The notes under the pieces are model-generated. The model made no database searches. It saw only the letters and a list, made by a program, of their open reading frames with translations, and was not told the DNA's origin. Shown here one piece after another: positions 19,551 through 29,415 of a stretch of DNA of 64,000 nt. How positions within the stretch are numbered: the first letter of the stretch is position 1; each line of letters opens with the position of its first letter. Both the position numbers and the translations under genes were made by a program. The DNA comes from Acinetobacter shaoyimingii (GTDB lineage: Bacteria > Pseudomonadota > Gammaproteobacteria > Pseudomonadales > Moraxellaceae): positions 2,108,001-2,172,000 of the forward strand of contig NZ_CP049801.1 in the NCBI RefSeq assembly GCF_011578045.1, read 5' to 3'.

Positions 19551-20531
19551 TTAAACATTCATCAGTTGAATAAAAATCTGATCAATGATTAGATTGCTTT
19601 GCACATTTTGTTCAACTTGTTTTTTAAAAGCCTGCAATTCTTCGTTGATATTGAACAATACCTCTAAGCTATATTGCTCAACCAATGTCTCTAATTGTAG
19701 ATCAATATTTTTAATCGGTTGATTCAGCTTGACACAAATTAAGTCACACAACAAGTATTCAAGCATATGAATAAAATCATTGAAACTTAATTCTTTGTTC
19801 CATTTTGTCGCATATAACATTGGCATATTTTTATTGATGACCAGCTTTTGCCAATCAACGATAAATTCTGCACGACGTTTGAGCCACTCACTTTCTGCCA
19901 ACTCCACTGCTTGCAAAGGCATATCATTGGCTAAATTCATCAATAATGGAATGTGTGAAACCTGTTCAGCGGCTAAATGCTGTTTCAAATACACTTCCGC
20001 TTGCTCATCTGAAATACGATCCATGGCAAAATGCTGTAATCGACTGCGAATGGTTGCTGGCAATTTTAAGTAATGGTCTGCCAGCAAGATAATTAAAGTA
20101 CGCTCGCCAGGTTCTTCTAATGTTTTTAATAAAGCATTAGATGACGCGATATTTAATGCTTCCGCTGGCTCGATCATAATCACGCGCCAACCTTCTACAG
20201 TCTGTTGCACAAAAGGCTGTAAATCGCGAATTTTTTCAATTTTAATTTTCGCGTTTTGCTTTTTATTGTCTTCATCCGTGGAGATGTAGACATAATTAGG
20301 ATGGGTATCTGATTTGAGCCATAAACAACTACTACAGACACCACAAGCACCTTGTTTTTGTTTATTGAGACAAAGCACCCAAGTTAAAAAATGTTGAGCG
20401 AATGCTTGTTTACCACAACCTTTTTTGCCATAAAACAATAAGCCATGACCCAATTGGGGAAAGCGTTGCGTCAGGCTTTCCCACACAGATTGTTGCCAAG
20501 GATAAACATATGAAGATGGTATTTCGCTCAT
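19551..20531 (-). CDS. holB: DNA polymerase III subunit delta'
   Basis: HolB is part of the clamp loader. The 326-residue AAA+ protein has a Walker-A-like LFYGKKGCGKQAFAQHF near residue 32, the four-cysteine zinc module in CLNKQKQGACGVCSSC, and a sensor-1 type ASSNALLKTLEEPGE with TIRSRLQHF after it. Length and order (kdsB-holB-pilZ-tatD) are normal. It is 15 bp after kdsB. Confidence 0.94.
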   Translation of the reverse strand: MSEIPSSYVYPWQQSVWESLTQRFPQLGHGLLFYGKKGCGKQAFAQHFLTWVLCLNKQKQGACGVCSSCLWLKSDTHPNYVYISTDEDNKKQNAKIKIEKIRDLQPFVQQTVEGWRVIMIEPAEALNIASSNALLKTLEEPGERTLIILLADHYLKLPATIRSRLQHFAMDRISDEQAEVYLKQHLAAEQVSHIPLLMNLANDMPLQAVELAESEWLKRRAEFIVDWQKLVINKNMPMLYATKWNKELSFNDFIHMLEYLLCDLICVKLNQPIKNIDLQLETLVEQYSLEVLFNINEELQAFKKQVEQNVQSNLIIDQIFIQLMNV

Positions 20532-20546
20532 ATCTATTGGGCTGTC

Positions 20547-21311
20547 CTAATCTTCAAACTTTGAAAGCGGTAGCGCATTGAGACGATCTAAATCTTCCTG
20601 CGTATCAACACCCGGCGGTAAGTTCACTTGTGCAATATCAATGGCAATGCGATGACCATTTTCCAATACACGTAATTGTTCCAAACTCTCAAGCTTTTCA
20701 AGCAAGCCCATATCCCAAGTTACATATTCTTGGAGGAGTTTCACGCGGTAGGCATATAAACCCAAATGTCGAAATGCTTGATCATGTAATTGAGGTTCGA
20801 TTTGTTTTGCCCCATCACGGTCATATGGAATTGTTGCACGGCTAAAATAGAGCGCTTCATTTAATTTTGACTTGACCACTTTCACAATACTGTCACGATG
20901 GAATTCTTCAAGCACGCGAATAGGTTCACACAAGGTTGACATTGAACAATGTGGTTTTGCCACCAAAAGATCAGCAACTTGCTGTACTAAAGCTGCAGGC
21001 AATAGAGGCTCATCTCCTTGCACATTGACAATGATATCGTCCGCATCCCAACCTTTAATCTTGGCCACTTCGCTTAATCGATCTGTCCCTGATGGATGGT
21101 TTGGATTGGTCAATACTACATTGACCCCTTCAGCACGACATACTTCAGCAATTCGTTCATCATCTGTTGCCACACAGAGATCATCAAAACCTTGCACTTT
21201 TTTAGCCTGATCAACAACACGTAAGATCATTGGGCGACCATGAATGTTTAAAAGTGGTTTTCCAGGCAAACGAGAGCTTGAAAAGCGTGCTGGAATAACA
21301 ATATGTTTCAT
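20547..21311 (-). CDS. kdsB: 3-deoxy-manno-octulosonate cytidylyltransferase
   Basis: KdsB activates Kdo with CTP to CMP-Kdo for the lipooligosaccharide inner core. The 254-residue protein starts with the nucleotide-binding [16 protein letters not shown] and has [11 protein letters not shown] near residue 95 and a C-terminal [11 protein letters not shown]. The gene lies 16 bp after lpxK in an msbA-lpxK-kdsB lipid A/Kdo cluster, consistent with coordinated outer-membrane synthesis. Confidence 0.96.
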   Translation of the reverse strand: MKHIVIPARFSSSRLPGKPLLNIHGRPMILRVVDQAKKVQGFDDLCVATDDERIAEVCRAEGVNVVLTNPNHPSGTDRLSEVAKIKGWDADDIIVNVQGDEPLLPAALVQQVADLLVAKPHCSMSTLCEPIRVLEEFHRDSIVKVVKSKLNEALYFSRATIPYDRDGAKQIEPQLHDQAFRHLGLYAYRVKLLQEYVTWDMGLLEKLESLEQLRVLENGHRIAIDIAQVNLPPGVDTQEDLDRLNALPLSKFED

Positions 21312-21327
21312 TCATATCACCTTAAAA

Positions 21328-22338
21328 TTAATCTTTGTGTAAACCGAGTTGTTTCAATTGCTGATTGAGCAAGGTATAACATTCATCAGATAAAATAGCC
21401 TCAACAGGCACCACCCAAATGTCTCGGTTAAATTCAGGATGTTGCTTGAGCAATGGCAAGAGTTTTACTGCATCTTTTTCAGTGGTGATGATCGGATTTG
21501 CATCTTCAAACTGAATATCATCAATTTCATAATCATAATGATCTGGAAATTCATGACATTGAAAACGCTGAACCGACAAACTCTTTAATGTTTCATAAAA
21601 CCGTTGTGGAAAACCAATGCCAACGACTGCATAAAAATCTTGCTTTGCATCAAAGATTTCCTCTGCGTCAAAAGCAGGATTGAGCAAATAAGGTTTTCCA
21701 ACTTGAAGATGCATATGCAAATTCGTTTGTGGATTTTGCGCATGCTCAATCACAGTACTACGCTCTAAACGTTGTACTGGTTCACGCAGATAGCCTTCAG
21801 GCAATAAGCGCTGATTGCCTAAACCCCGATTTTTATCCAGTACGATCCATTCAAGTTGCCGATTCAATGCCCAATGTTGTAGACCATCATCACTAATGAT
21901 CAGATCCAGCTCGTATTGACTCAATAGAAGTTCAATACTGGCTTGACGACTTGGCCCAACAGCCATTGGCACACCTGTTGATTGAACGATTAGACAAGGT
22001 TCATCACCAACGGTATTGGGCACCGAGTCTAAAGTCACCATCGCAGGAAAAGGACCCTTTCCTCCATAACCACGACTGATCACACCCGCACGGATATTCT
22101 GTAGTTGCAAATATTTGACCAGCTGAATGAGCAGTGGAGTTTTACCACTTCCACCAACCGTAATATTGCCAATCACCATGACTGGAACAGGCGCTGTATA
22201 CGTGTGTTTTAAACCAGATTTAAACAAGGACTTATTCAAGACAAATCCTGTTTTATACAACCACGACAATGGACGCAAAAGCACCAACCACTTTGCTTGC
22301 TTATTCCAAGCATCTTGAATGATTTGCGCAACTGACAT
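21328..22338 (-). CDS. lpxK: Tetraacyldisaccharide 4'-kinase
   Basis: LpxK phosphorylates the 4' position of the lipid A disaccharide at the inner membrane. The 336-residue protein has an N-terminal membrane-associated helix (LVLLRPLSWLYKTGFVL), the P-loop GNITVGGSGKTPLLI near residue 57 and the DDGLQHWALNRQLEW motif near residue 146. It is five bases after msbA, which flips the lipid A product, so the pair is functionally and transcriptionally linked. Confidence 0.96.
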   Translation of the reverse strand: MSVAQIIQDAWNKQAKWLVLLRPLSWLYKTGFVLNKSLFKSGLKHTYTAPVPVMVIGNITVGGSGKTPLLIQLVKYLQLQNIRAGVISRGYGGKGPFPAMVTLDSVPNTVGDEPCLIVQSTGVPMAVGPSRQASIELLLSQYELDLIISDDGLQHWALNRQLEWIVLDKNRGLGNQRLLPEGYLREPVQRLERSTVIEHAQNPQTNLHMHLQVGKPYLLNPAFDAEEIFDAKQDFYAVVGIGFPQRFYETLKSLSVQRFQCHEFPDHYDYEIDDIQFEDANPIITTEKDAVKLLPLLKQHPEFNRDIWVVPVEAILSDECYTLLNQQLKQLGLHKD

Positions 22339-22343
22339 GCAAA

Positions 22344-24068
22344 TTATTCCTCAAAATTACGTTGATGTAGTTGATAATAACTACCACGTAATTCCAATAA
22401 CTCAAGATGTGTCCCTTGCTCAACAATGCGACCTTTATCCATGACCACGATTCGATCTGCATTTTCAATGGTTGAAAGTCGATGTGCAATCACAATTGTG
22501 GTTCTATCTTTCATAGCTGCTTCGAATGCACGTTGAATATAAAATTCAGATTCGTTATCAAGAGCACTGGTTGCCTCATCCAAAACAAGGATCGGTGCAT
22601 CTTTTAAGATGGCACGTGCAATCGCAATACGTTGACGTTGCCCACCTGACAAATTCAAACCTTGTGCACCCAATTGCGTATTGTAACCTTGAGGTAAAGC
22701 CATGATAAAGTCATGTGCATAAGCTGCTTTCGCTGCTGCAATCACTTCTTCATCCGTTGCATTTTCAAGCTGTGCATAGGCAATGTTTTCACGAATTGAA
22801 CGGTTAAATAGCACAACTTGTTGGTTCACCATCGCCACTTGTGTACGTAAACTATTGAGTTCGATATCTTGAATGTTGTAATCATCAAATAAAATTTTAC
22901 CTGATGATATTTCTTGAAAACGAATCAATAAATTTACCAATGACGTTTTACCCGCACCAGACCGCCCTACAACAGCAACTGTTTCACCTGCATTCACCTT
23001 GAGTGAAAAATCTTCAATCGCTTTATGACCATCCTCATAAACCATAGAGACATGATCAAATACGATATTGCCTTTGAGTACTGGTGTTAATGTGCCTGAA
23101 TTATCTTCTTCTGGCATATCAATCAATTCAAATACTGAATGAGCAGCAGCTAAGCCACGTTGCAGTTTTTCATTAATTTCAGTTAATGCTTTAATCGGCT
23201 TACTCAGCATACCTGCCGCAGTGATATAAGATACAAATTGACCTGCATTAGTATCTTGTAAAATCTCAGGTCTAAGAGCAATCCAAATCACCACAGAAAG
23301 TGCCATTGCCATGATCAACTGAACAACAGGACTGTTTAACTGTGAAATTGCTGTCATTTTCAGACCACGTTTCAAGTTTTCCAGTGAATGCCATTTAAAA
23401 CGTTCTTGTTCGTAGGATTGTCCACCAAAGCCTTTGACCACCATATTACCAGCAACGGTTTCTTGTACCACATGGTTTACATCGCCCATGGTATCTTGAA
23501 CAAGAATGGATAACTTACGCATCTTTTTACCCGCTTTACGGATAAGCACACCAATGAGAGGCGCAAAGATGATAATACATAGGGTTAACATCCAATTTGT
23601 ATAGATCAAATAACCCAACAAACCTATCGTGATAAAACCTTGTGAAATCAATGTACGAAGTGATTCTGTAGAAGCAGCGGTTAGCTGTTCAACATTAAAC
23701 ATAATTTTCGCAGTGATATGACCACTACTATTGTCTAAAAAATATTGCGAAGGTAATCGCAAAATTTTTGCAAAAACTTCCTGCCGAATATTAAAAACAA
23801 GATTCCGTGAAATCACAGAGGTAAAGTATCCGCCGATAAAAGATCCAACGCCTCTAAAGAAAATCAATATCACAACAAAAAGTGGAAAGAGCGAGGTGAA
23901 ATCAGTATCACGATTTTGAATCGCGTTAATGATTTTCTCCAAAAGCTTCGCCACAGCAACTTCTGTGGCAGCACTGATCGCAAATCCTAACACTACAAGT
24001 AATGCTAACCCCCAGTAAGGAGTTAAATATTTGAGAAGACGGCGATAGACCTTAAAATCTTCCTTCAC
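22344..24068 (-). CDS. msbA: Lipid A export ATP-binding/permease protein MsbA
   Basis: This 574-residue ABC exporter half-transporter fuses a six-helix membrane domain (about 1-320) to a nucleotide-binding domain. Walker A is GRSGAGKTSLV, the signature is NLSGGQRQRIAIARAIL and Walker B is PILVLDEATSALD, followed by the H-loop IVIAHRLST. MsbA flips core-lipid A across the inner membrane. The start is a GTG overlapping the exbD stop by one base (TAGTG). lpxK immediately downstream supports MsbA over other ABC exporters. Confidence 0.95.
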   Translation of the reverse strand: MKEDFKVYRRLLKYLTPYWGLALLVVLGFAISAATEVAVAKLLEKIINAIQNRDTDFTSLFPLFVVILIFFRGVGSFIGGYFTSVISRNLVFNIRQEVFAKILRLPSQYFLDNSSGHITAKIMFNVEQLTAASTESLRTLISQGFITIGLLGYLIYTNWMLTLCIIIFAPLIGVLIRKAGKKMRKLSILVQDTMGDVNHVVQETVAGNMVVKGFGGQSYEQERFKWHSLENLKRGLKMTAISQLNSPVVQLIMAMALSVVIWIALRPEILQDTNAGQFVSYITAAGMLSKPIKALTEINEKLQRGLAAAHSVFELIDMPEEDNSGTLTPVLKGNIVFDHVSMVYEDGHKAIEDFSLKVNAGETVAVVGRSGAGKTSLVNLLIRFQEISSGKILFDDYNIQDIELNSLRTQVAMVNQQVVLFNRSIRENIAYAQLENATDEEVIAAAKAAYAHDFIMALPQGYNTQLGAQGLNLSGGQRQRIAIARAILKDAPILVLDEATSALDNESEFYIQRAFEAAMKDRTTIVIAHRLSTIENADRIVVMDKGRIVEQGTHLELLELRGSYYQLHQRNFEE

Positions 24069-24490
24069 TAATAACCTCGAGTTGGTACCTTGGTACTAAT
24101 ATTGATATTCACAAAGCCTAATTGCCCTGCAACATCCATGACACGAATTACATCTTGATGGGATGCTTTTGCATCTGCTGCAATCACAAACATCAAGTCA
24201 CGGCGATCATTCGCCGCTTGTTTTACAGCTGCGCTTAAATCCGACACTTCCTTTGTCGATAAAGCCTGACCATTTACAGCGTAGTGACCTGTTGAGTCGA
24301 CCATCACTTCAATTTTATGATCGAATTCTTTAGGTGGTACACCTTGAGCATCAGGCAAGCTTAAATTTAATCGACTTTGCTGTTGAAATGTAGTACTAAG
24401 TAACAAAAACACCAATATAAATAAAATACAATCAATCAATGGTGTTAAGTTAATATGAACATCTTCAACCTGTTTCCGCCTAAATTTCAT
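24068..24490 (-). CDS. exbD: ExbD/TolR family biopolymer transport protein
   Basis: A 140-residue single-pass protein: INLTPLIDCILFILVFLLLSTTF is the transmembrane helix with the essential Asp of the proton channel, and a periplasmic ExbD/TolR domain follows. It works with the upstream ExbB-like protein to energise an outer-membrane process. No tonB, tolA or tolB is adjacent, so the partner cannot be told from here; linkage to msbA suggests an envelope-related role. Seventeen bases separate it from exbB. Confidence 0.88.
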   Translation of the reverse strand: MKFRRKQVEDVHINLTPLIDCILFILVFLLLSTTFQQQSRLNLSLPDAQGVPPKEFDHKIEVMVDSTGHYAVNGQALSTKEVSDLSAAVKQAANDRRDLMFVIAADAKASHQDVIRVMDVAGQLGFVNINISTKVPTRGY

Positions 24491-24507
24491 TGAAGCATTC
24501 CTTCAAG

Positions 24508-25140
24508 TTAACTCGCATTCAAATTTTTTGTTTGATGGCCAGCTTGATAAAACAATGCTGAATGAAATAAAGTCGCTTGCTGCTCCAATTCTACGACATA
24601 GTCCTGAACTAAGCGCTGAAAATAGCGATACGAAAAAAGCGCTGGAATTGCGACTGCCATCCCTGCCGCAGTCGTTATTAACGCCTTTGACAGACCAGGA
24701 ATCATCATTGCTGGATCAGTTCCTGAAGCTAAATCGATCGTTAAAAACGACTCAATTATACCCACAACCGTTCCCAACAATCCGAGCAATGGAGATACAG
24801 CACTTAAAGTCCCTAAAAAATTGATATTTTTTTCTAAATAGCCAATTTCACGAGATGCTGCAACTTCCATTTGTGCACGTGCATAAGTTTCACCTTGCGC
24901 ATATGCTTCTGCACCTTCATTAAAGATTGTGCCCAACGCCGTGTTTTGATAAATCTTATTGGATTGCAATTCATTGATGACGGTTTCAACGTTACGGTCT
25001 TTATGCATCAACAAAACATTAGGCATAACCAGTCCACGTTTCAGACGTATAAAGCGTTCAATCGATATCGCTACCGTAAAAATAGAACACAAAACCAGTG
25101 GTAGCATTAACCATCCACCTGCCTTAATTAGCTCCCACAT
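24508..25140 (-). CDS. exbB: ExbB/TolQ/MotA family proton channel protein
   Basis: A 210-residue three-helix protein. TM1 is LMLPLVLCSIFTVAISIERFI; the second and third helices carry the family signature AVSPLLGLLGTVVGIIESF and the helix AAGMAVAIPALFSYRY. It forms the pentameric stator around the ExbD dimer. It follows parB by 37 bp and precedes exbD. Whether it serves TonB-dependent uptake or another energised process is not determined by sequence. Confidence 0.88.
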   Translation of the reverse strand: MWELIKAGGWLMLPLVLCSIFTVAISIERFIRLKRGLVMPNVLLMHKDRNVETVINELQSNKIYQNTALGTIFNEGAEAYAQGETYARAQMEVAASREIGYLEKNINFLGTLSAVSPLLGLLGTVVGIIESFLTIDLASGTDPAMMIPGLSKALITTAAGMAVAIPALFSYRYFQRLVQDYVVELEQQATLFHSALFYQAGHQTKNLNAS

Positions 25141-25177
25141 TTTTAATTCCCCAAAATTAAAAAATTGTATCGATATC

Positions 25178-26068
25178 TTACTTTTCAGCCAGACAAATAT
25201 TTAAAATGCCATCCAATTCATCTAAAGAATGATATTGAATCGTCAACTTACCTTTTCCTTGTTTATTGTGATCAATTTTAACATTGGCACTAAAACGTTC
25301 TGAAAGTCGTTGCGTTAATTGCTCCAAATCAGGCGAAGATTTGCTTTTCTCTTTTTCCTGCTTTGGTTTATTCAAATCACGAACCAGTTGCTCTGTTTGA
25401 CGTACAGATAAATTTTTATCAATCACCGTTTTGGCAATTTGATTCTGATCGGATGCCTTAAGCGTCAAAATTGCACGCGCATGCCCCATATCTAACTGAC
25501 CGTGCTGAATATGATCTTTAATCGCATCATCCAAACTAAGCAAACGTAGTAAGTTACTCACAGTTGTACGTGCCTTACCTACGGTTTCTGCAATTTCTTG
25601 ATGGCTTAAACCAAATTCTTCATGAAAACGTTGCAATGCCATCGCTTGATCAATTGGATTTAAGTCTTGGCGCTGGATGTTTTCAATTAACGCCAATGCA
25701 ATTGCAACTTGATCCGATAAATCACGAACAATAGCTGGAACTGTCTCTAAACCTGCAATTTGTGCAGCACGCCAACGACGCTCACCCGCAATAATTTCAT
25801 ACTGATGTACTTCATCTTCAATCGGACGAATGACAATCGGTTGCATCACCCCATGCTTTTTGATTGAAGCAGCAAGTTCTTGCAAATCTTCTTCTTTAAT
25901 AAAGCGACGTGGTTGATAATTACCACGTTTCAACACTTTTACGTCAATCTGTTTCAGCTGACCATGATCTAGTGCTTGCACTTCAAGTTGTAATTTTTCT
26001 TTTTGGATTGAGCCCAATAACGCATCCAAACCACGACCCTTTGCCAAGCCTCTTTTTTTTACGGTCAT
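25178..26068 (-). CDS. parB: Chromosome partitioning protein ParB
   Basis: A 296-residue ParB/Spo0J protein. The N-terminal CTPase domain has the GERRWRAAQ motif near residue 95 and the QPIVIRPI segment. The central helix-turn-helix LSHQEIAETVGKARTTVSNLLRLL (about 150-173) binds parS, and the C-terminal dimerisation domain follows a charged linker. The ATG overlaps the parA stop by four bases. I found no perfect parS site in the window. Confidence 0.95.
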   Translation of the reverse strand: MTVKKRGLAKGRGLDALLGSIQKEKLQLEVQALDHGQLKQIDVKVLKRGNYQPRRFIKEEDLQELAASIKKHGVMQPIVIRPIEDEVHQYEIIAGERRWRAAQIAGLETVPAIVRDLSDQVAIALALIENIQRQDLNPIDQAMALQRFHEEFGLSHQEIAETVGKARTTVSNLLRLLSLDDAIKDHIQHGQLDMGHARAILTLKASDQNQIAKTVIDKNLSVRQTEQLVRDLNKPKQEKEKSKSSPDLEQLTQRLSERFSANVKIDHNKQGKGKLTIQYHSLDELDGILNICLAEK

Positions 26069-26847
26069 GCTTTATTTCCTTTTCTCACATTGGTTTTTTT
26101 TAACATCTCAGCTGCAAAGTTTAAATAAGCAACCGCACCTTTTGAACTTTTTTCAAAATAAATAATCGGCAATCCATGTGCAGGTGCTTCAGCTAAACGC
26201 ACATTACGCGGAATCACCGTTTTGTATAATTTCTTCCCGAAATATTGTTCTAACTCATCTGACACATCACGTGTGAGTGCATTACGTGGATCAAACATGG
26301 TTCTCAGCACCCCGACAATTTCTAACTCAGGATTCAACGCTTGCTGAATTTTATCGATGGTTTGGGTTAGATCTGCCAAGCCTTCTAAAGCATAATATTC
26401 ACACTGCATTGGAATAATCACGCCATTAACAGCCGCCAAAGCATTGACGGTAATTAAACTTAAACTTGGAGCACAATCGACAATAATAAAATCAAACTGA
26501 TGTTCAATTTCTTTTAAAGCTTCACGCAAAATAAATTCACGACCGTCCAACTCAGCAATTGCAAGCTCTGCACCTGCCAAATCACGGTTTGAACCCAAAA
26601 TTTTATAGCCGACTTCAGACTTATGAATAGCAGTTTCAATAGGAATCTCACCCAAAAGTACATCCGTCACAGAATAGAGCAAATCATTTTTTTGCACACC
26701 TGAACCCATGGTGGCATTACCCTGAGAGTCCATATCCACCAACAATACGCGCTTTTTCAACACTGCCAAAGAAGCAGCTAAATTGACCGCTGTCGTGGTT
26801 TTACCTACGCCACCCTTTTGGTTCGCAATTGCAATAATTTGAGCCAT
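26065..26847 (-). CDS. parA: Chromosome partitioning ATPase ParA
   Basis: A 260-residue chromosomal ParA/Soj. It has the deviant Walker A motif KGGVGKTTTAVNLAASLA starting at K11, the LLVDMDSQGNATMG segment and DFIIVDCAPSLSLIT as Walker B. It lacks the N-terminal DNA-binding extension of plasmid type Ia ParA. The order rsmG-parA-parB is widespread in bacterial chromosomes, which supports a chromosomal rather than a plasmid origin. Confidence 0.96.
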   Translation of the reverse strand: MAQIIAIANQKGGVGKTTTAVNLAASLAVLKKRVLLVDMDSQGNATMGSGVQKNDLLYSVTDVLLGEIPIETAIHKSEVGYKILGSNRDLAGAELAIAELDGREFILREALKEIEHQFDFIIVDCAPSLSLITVNALAAVNGVIIPMQCEYYALEGLADLTQTIDKIQQALNPELEIVGVLRTMFDPRNALTRDVSDELEQYFGKKLYKTVIPRNVRLAEAPAHGLPIIYFEKSSKGAVAYLNFAAEMLKKTNVRKGNKA

Positions 26848-26872
26848 GGTAACCCCAGTCCTTAGAAATTTT

Positions 26873-27505
26873 TTAAATCTGTTTTAATAAAAGTAAATGG
26901 CGTTGTTCATCTAATCGTGGAACACTTAACGCAATAATCTGACAATCAAATTCATTTTTCAATTGTTCAACTTCCTCATGCGGGATCAGCCCCTTCATTG
27001 AAGCAATTTGACTTTCTGCATGCATAAATGGACGAGATGCAGTGACAAAATCAGTCAAAGACGCAAAAGCACGACTAGTAATCACATCGAACTTACCCAA
27101 CTCATGAATACTTTCTTCATTTTCTACACGGGTTTGTACAGCAACCACATTTTTTAATTTTAAGTCAGCAATAAACTGCTTCAAAAATCGAATTTTTTTA
27201 CCATTCGAATCCAATAATACACATTGGCGCTCTGGTTGGCATAAAGCAATGATCATGCCCGGCATACCACCGCCAGTACCAATATCCAATAAACGACCTT
27301 CTGGTAAGTCTTTCAAAATACTCAAACTATCAAGTAAATGTTTAACCAACATTTCTTTTGGATCACGAATCGCTGTCAAGTTATATGCTTTATTCCAAAG
27401 CACCAAAGCATCTTGATACTTTAGTAATAAACCCAATGCTTCATCACTGAGCGTCAAGCCAAGTTTCTGACTACCTTGTTGTAAGTCTTGAAAAAAAGGA
27501 TGCAT
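26873..27505 (-). CDS. rsmG: 16S rRNA (guanine-527-N7)-methyltransferase
   Basis: RsmG (GidB) methylates G527 of 16S rRNA; its loss gives low-level streptomycin resistance. The 210-residue protein has the SAM-binding loop LLDIGTGGGMPGMIIAL near residue 66, the acidic VLLDSNGKKIRFLKQF and the SRAFASL motif. parA follows after 25 bp. Confidence 0.96.
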   Translation of the reverse strand: MHPFFQDLQQGSQKLGLTLSDEALGLLLKYQDALVLWNKAYNLTAIRDPKEMLVKHLLDSLSILKDLPEGRLLDIGTGGGMPGMIIALCQPERQCVLLDSNGKKIRFLKQFIADLKLKNVVAVQTRVENEESIHELGKFDVITSRAFASLTDFVTASRPFMHAESQIASMKGLIPHEEVEQLKNEFDCQIIALSVPRLDEQRHLLLLKQI

Positions 27506-27592
27506 AAAAAGAAAACATCTGAATAAAATTTAAATCAAAGTATACCTATTTATGCACCGTGGAACACTATTTAACGATTAGCGATTACACAC

Positions 27593-28282
27593 TTAATCAT
27601 AGAACCCATCACGAATTTGCAAATCTAAGTGACTTAATCGTTCAGGCGTACCCACATCGACCCAAGCACCTTGCATTTTTTCTGCTGAAATTTGAGTATT
27701 TTGCATCGCTTGAATCAGTAAGGGAGCAAGTGGACGTTTACCGGGTGCCAAGCCATCAAAGAGTTTTGGATCAATCACCGCCACACCGCTATAAGTTAAA
27801 TTCTCACCGTGTTGATTTTGATCAAAACTATAAGCACGACCATTGGCCAAAGTAAAATCACCATTTGGATGTTGTGTAGGATTATCCACCAAGATTAAAT
27901 GCGCCAAATTACCCTTTAATTGCACATCCAAGAGTGGAGCAAAATCCATGGTGGTCCAAACATCACCATTGACCAGTATAAATGGCTCAGTTCCCAATAA
28001 CGGCAATGCGTTGATAATGCCTCCTGCGGTTTCTAAGCCTTCATCTTCTCGCGTCCAACGTATGTCTACACCAAACTGTGACCCATCTCTCAACTTGGCA
28101 ATGAGCTTATCTGCAAGCCATGCAGAGTTAATCACAATTTCAGTCACACCAATTTTTTTTAATTTTTCGATATGCCAAACAATCAGCGACTTCCCGCCCA
28201 CTTCTAGCAAAGGTTTCGGTGTATATAAAGTCAATGGACGCATGCGGTTGCCTAAACCAGCTGCTAGAATCATGGCTTTCAT
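27593..28282 (-). CDS. murU: N-acetylmuramate alpha-1-phosphate uridylyltransferase
   Basis: MurU makes UDP-MurNAc from MurNAc-1-phosphate in peptidoglycan recycling, bypassing fosfomycin-sensitive de novo synthesis. The 229-residue protein begins with the nucleotidyltransferase signature MILAAGLGNRMRPLT and has KPLLEVGGKSLI and FILVNGDVW. Its start overlaps the amgK stop by one base (TAATG), matching the amgK-murU pair of Pseudomonas, which supports this over generic sugar nucleotidyltransferases. Confidence 0.9.
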   Translation of the reverse strand: MKAMILAAGLGNRMRPLTLYTPKPLLEVGGKSLIVWHIEKLKKIGVTEIVINSAWLADKLIAKLRDGSQFGVDIRWTREDEGLETAGGIINALPLLGTEPFILVNGDVWTTMDFAPLLDVQLKGNLAHLILVDNPTQHPNGDFTLANGRAYSFDQNQHGENLTYSGVAVIDPKLFDGLAPGKRPLAPLLIQAMQNTQISAEKMQGAWVDVGTPERLSHLDLQIRDGFYD

Positions 28283-29295
28283 TAAGCAACCACCTCATAT
28301 TTTCCAAATTTTTCTTCGAATTTTGGCAATACTGCCGTACGTATAAAATGCATAAAGTCATCTAACTCAGCATACGGCTGGCTTTCTTCAAGCAAGTACC
28401 ACATCACACGTGGTAAGTCTTTGAGATAACCTGACTTCCCGTCACGCTCATACAAACGCACAAAGATACCTAAAATTTTAATATGACGTTGAATCGCCAT
28501 TAAATCTGCATCACGTTTAAATTGTTCAAAGTCACGATCTTGCTTAGCTGACTCTGGTAATAAGTCATAGAACACTTTAAACCACCCGTATACACGTTCC
28601 GCATTCCACTGTACGTAGGCATCACGTGTAATTGAAATAAGATCATAAGTGTCTGCACCAATCACAGCATCTTGAAAGTCAATCACACCCTGCTCAACTT
28701 CACCTTCAATCACCATCAAATTACGGCTATGAAAGTCACGATGTACAATCACCTGTGGCTGTTTAAGTGCAGCATTTGCCAAAAAATCGAATGTTTTTTG
28801 AATGAGACTTTGTTCTTGTTCATTTGGGGTGATTTTCAGTGAAGGCAATAGCCATTCTGTCAGCAATTGCATTTCACTGATCAATTTTTCGCTAGAGTAT
28901 TTTGGTAATTGATTTTTTCCATCAACACTTTGTAAATGGATCAACTGTTTAAAACTTTGTGCATAGTGAGCATCAACTGTTTCATCATTTAACAAATTTG
29001 CCAGCACCACATCACCAAAATCTTCAAGTAAAAGAAAACCTTGAGCTAAATCTTGTGCAATAATATGCGGAACACGCACGCCTTGCTGATCAAGAAACTG
29101 ATCAATTGCTACAAATGGACCACAATCTTCCTTTGGTGGAGGCGCATCCATGAGCATAAATGTTTTATTATTCAACACAATTCGTGCATAACGACGGAAG
29201 CTCGCATCGCCTGCCAGAAAATTTATTTGTATTTGATCTGATTGAAGAACAGATTCAAGCCATGTTTGTATCAATGTTTCACGTTGTGTATTCAT
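28282..29295 (-). CDS. amgK: Anomeric MurNAc/GlcNAc kinase
   Basis: AmgK phosphorylates MurNAc and GlcNAc at the anomeric position in cell-wall recycling. The 337-residue protein has the aminoglycoside-phosphotransferase fold: NFLAGDASFRRYARI near the start (nucleotide loop), the catalytic VIHRDFHSRNLMV and the metal-binding VIDFQDAVIG. I use the ATG at 29295; the frame extends two codons upstream to a TTG. It is paired with murU and divergent from lptD, as in Pseudomonas. Confidence 0.9.
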   Translation of the reverse strand: MNTQRETLIQTWLESVLQSDQIQINFLAGDASFRRYARIVLNNKTFMLMDAPPPKEDCGPFVAIDQFLDQQGVRVPHIIAQDLAQGFLLLEDFGDVVLANLLNDETVDAHYAQSFKQLIHLQSVDGKNQLPKYSSEKLISEMQLLTEWLLPSLKITPNEQEQSLIQKTFDFLANAALKQPQVIVHRDFHSRNLMVIEGEVEQGVIDFQDAVIGADTYDLISITRDAYVQWNAERVYGWFKVFYDLLPESAKQDRDFEQFKRDADLMAIQRHIKILGIFVRLYERDGKSGYLKDLPRVMWYLLEESQPYAELDDFMHFIRTAVLPKFEEKFGKYEVVA

Positions 29296-29415
29296 TTGCA
29301 ATAAATTCTAGTACAGGCAAAATATTTGAAGGACTAAGTGTAGCCACTTATCAGTTTTTTCTCTATCATGCGAGTATAATTAATTGCGATTAAGCATACT
29401 TGGTTAAAGAGACAA

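Noticed and set aside
26065..27505. rsmG-parA-parB as a sign of the replication origin
   Set aside because: No dnaA, dnaN, gyrB, rpmH or DnaA-box cluster is seen, so origin proximity is not supported.
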